NCBI RefSeq assembly: GCF_014805625.2
Contig: NW_023998415.1
Coordinates: forward strand, 7,905,282-7,969,281
DNA length: 64,000 bases
Direction of reading: 5' to 3'
Source of the DNA: Glossina fuscipes
Taxonomy: Eukaryota > Arthropoda > Insecta > Diptera > Glossinidae
Part shown: piece after piece, positions 61,761 through 64,000 of the stretch
Numbering within the stretch: position 1 is the first letter of the stretch
Layout: every line of letters starts with the position of its first letter
The notes under the pieces: generated by a model
The model's database searches: none
Seen by the model: only the letters and a program-made list of their open reading frames with translations
What the model was told of the DNA's origin: nothing
Made by a program: the position numbers and the translations under genes

Positions 61761-64000
61761 CTTTTCGCATTCTACTCTTCAAGTTCTTTTAATTGATATC
61801 CATATCGCTGGTAATTTTAGGAAAAAAGTAATCGCGATGTCTACCGTATTCATTTTAGAATTAACCCATTTTTAGGGCGATAGTATATCTTCATTTCAGG
61901 AGGAGTGCAAACATTGTTTGCCTTATGATATATAAGCATAAAACTTAAAAAAAAAGTGAAAAAATCAAATTTAATTACTTGTAACTTTCGCACGGAGTTG
62001 CCTGCAGAAACTTGCAATGGTTGTACCAGATATCTTCATTTTTGCGAAGAGGAGAGTGACAACAACACATACCACACAGACACTGAACTCAGAATTACTT
62101 TTCATGGTCTTTGAAGGTCTTTTGGGTATTGCAAACACTATGGAGAAATACAAAATCAGCATACAGCTGTGAGTATTAAAGGAAAAATATTATTTTATTC
62201 AAGTTGGAGCAACACGTGGGGATTTTCAAATTATTCAATTTTGGGTGAAAAAAATTTTTTATTATTAATAAAAAATATTTCAATGAACTTCTCGAAAATC
62301 GCCAAAATGTGATGCTCTAGAGAACTGTCACTGAACTTCGATCGAAACAAATGGATATTGTAAGAATTGTTTCGTTTGCCACTTTGATATATAATTATAG
62401 GGATGTTTTTTATTACAATAAATTTTTTATTATTTTGTGATGCTAATCTGCTATCTTAGGACCATAGAAATACCCTTCGATATTCAAATATTCTTCCTCA
62501 TTCTTTTTCCTCGATTTTTGTCGTTTTACGCTTTGCACTTTACGAATTTCCCCTTCTCTCTTCCGCGACTCTCTGACCGCGACGGTGTTTGCACGTGTAG
62601 GTAAAGATAACGAAAAAAAATCCCCAATATGAGAAAAAACTTCTTTCACGTAATGACTTCTTTGCCCGCATATGGTAGAAGACTCACAGCAGCTATTAAC
62701 TAAATAAACAAATTTTTTAAGAACTTATTTCGACCTCTACCTCATTAAGTAAGTATTGAAAAGGTTGTGTTAAAATTATAATTTATTAAGACTTTTAGGC
62801 ACTTGTGATCGAGTAGGGACCGACGAAAGCGCTTGTCTTTCCAAAAGAAACTAATATTTTTGTTTTTTGTAAAAAAGTTTATTCTGCACTTTGCCGATTA
62901 ATATGCAAAGATTTGTCCAATTTATGATTACGTAACAAATCTTTAGAGAAGGCTAACAAATGCGTTTATTTACAATTGAAGCGAAATTTCCGCGAAATTT
63001 TATCGCTTATAACATTTAAATTTCCTTTTCCACTCATCCGTCAATGTGATCGATATTTCAAAACGAAATAAATAATTGAATGAATTAAAAGGGTATTCAT
63101 TTTATTCTTTCTCCCTTCGTCTTCGTTGTTGTTTAGTGAAATATTATCCAACTAGGATGAACAAAAAGGAAAAAACAAAATTGCATCATAAGATATTCAG
63201 TTAGCATATATATATATATATATATATATATTCAGTTTAGCTTCGTACTTTAATCTAGCTGTCCATACTATGATCGATATATTTATTAAAATTGATTTAT
63301 TTTATAATTTTATAATATATTGGGCTTATATTGTTTAAATGTTTTATAAAATTTTTTAAAAATCAAAAAAATTAAATGAGAAATTTAATAAAGACGAAAA
63401 CGCACTTGATATGACGATCTCTTTCTCACCAATAAGGATGAGACGATGCGAGAAATATTTTGAAAGCGTTATCAATTCAAATAGATCGCATGCAATTTAT
63501 TAGTTGCATAGAATTTATATTTGATAGATAGTAGCACAAAATCGATCTAGCACAAGAATAACCCAAAAAGGATGAGACACACAAGAGGAGGACAAGAATT
63601 GTTCCAAGATATATACAACTTTCTTACTTGTTTTCTTTATATGTATGTGTATATATAGTCGGTTGTTTCTGTTGTTAATTTATGTCTATTCAGTTTTTAA
63701 GGAAACAAAAAACGCGTCAAAATTATTAATATTCCTGCATGGTGTGCAGTTAAACCACTTTCACAAACACGTTACGACTTAGACGAGTGAGTATACATAT
63801 TGTATATTTATAATTGCGGTTATGACAATATTTGCATTAGCGACAATTATAAATTCATTGAAAAAGTAAAGTTTTTAAGTAATTTTCACTTGAATTGTTA
63901 CGTGCGCAGGAAATGAAGCGAATGAATACCACTGATGTACTACTGTGAGTATCAAACTCTAAATTGTCTTTTAATTAAAAATTAAAAAACAAAAAAGAAA
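61761..64000. other. AT-rich non-coding stretch
   Basis: Includes a lysine/arginine-rich minus-strand frame at 62443-62649 without ATG, and (AT)n 63206-63231. Nothing is well supported. Confidence 0.45.

Overview
The window looks like nuclear DNA of a higher fly (Diptera, Brachycera; a calyptrate such as a tsetse or muscid fits best, which is inference). It is AT-rich, full of microsatellites and homopolymer tracts, has GT..AG introns, carries LINE, SINE and LTR retroelement remains, and holds dispersed repeats of a kind common in fly genomes. A 100-N scaffold gap lies inside a (TG)n array at 26.4 kb. There is no sign of bacterial, CRISPR or viral gene organisation.

Only two genes can be read with confidence. 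The first, on the minus strand at 34.7-41.6 kb, encodes a very large PDZ-domain scaffold protein. Two giant exons (about 2.75 and 2.43 kb) join with matching splice phase to give at least 1,727 residues. The second exon ends in a perfect donor, so the gene continues towards lower coordinates with further exons not identified. The second gene, on the plus strand at 48.1-49.4 kb, is a complete five-exon secreted trypsin-like serine protease of 325 residues with an intact catalytic triad. Weaker protein-like pieces with plausible splice sites or signal peptides occur at 1.7, 10.9, 42.4, 47.3-47.7, 55.3 and 57.2 kb.

The rest is intergenic or intronic DNA built largely from old mobile elements. 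At 2.9-5.4 kb (minus) lies a decayed R1/LOA-type LINE with recognisable gag zinc knuckles and the start of the endonuclease; it was later hit by a SINE. A related reverse-transcriptase C-terminal fragment is at 16.9-17.4 kb. A decayed jockey-clade LINE spans 18.9-20.3 kb, with a probable truncated sibling at 46.2-46.5 kb. Three copies of a SINE with a tRNA-Ser-like head and a (TAA)n tail sit at 3.3, 22.0 and 33.7 kb; two have perfect 11-bp target-site duplications. A solo LTR with a 4-bp duplication is at 27.8-28.1 kb. Five loci carry a repeat head in which a short hairpin keeps its pairing while its bases change (9.4, 24.6, 53.0, 54.0 and 61.7 kb).

No coherent new multi-gene system is visible. 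The most distinctive material is the SINE family, the covarying hairpin repeat, and the giant-exon PDZ gene, whose 3' end and identity remain open.
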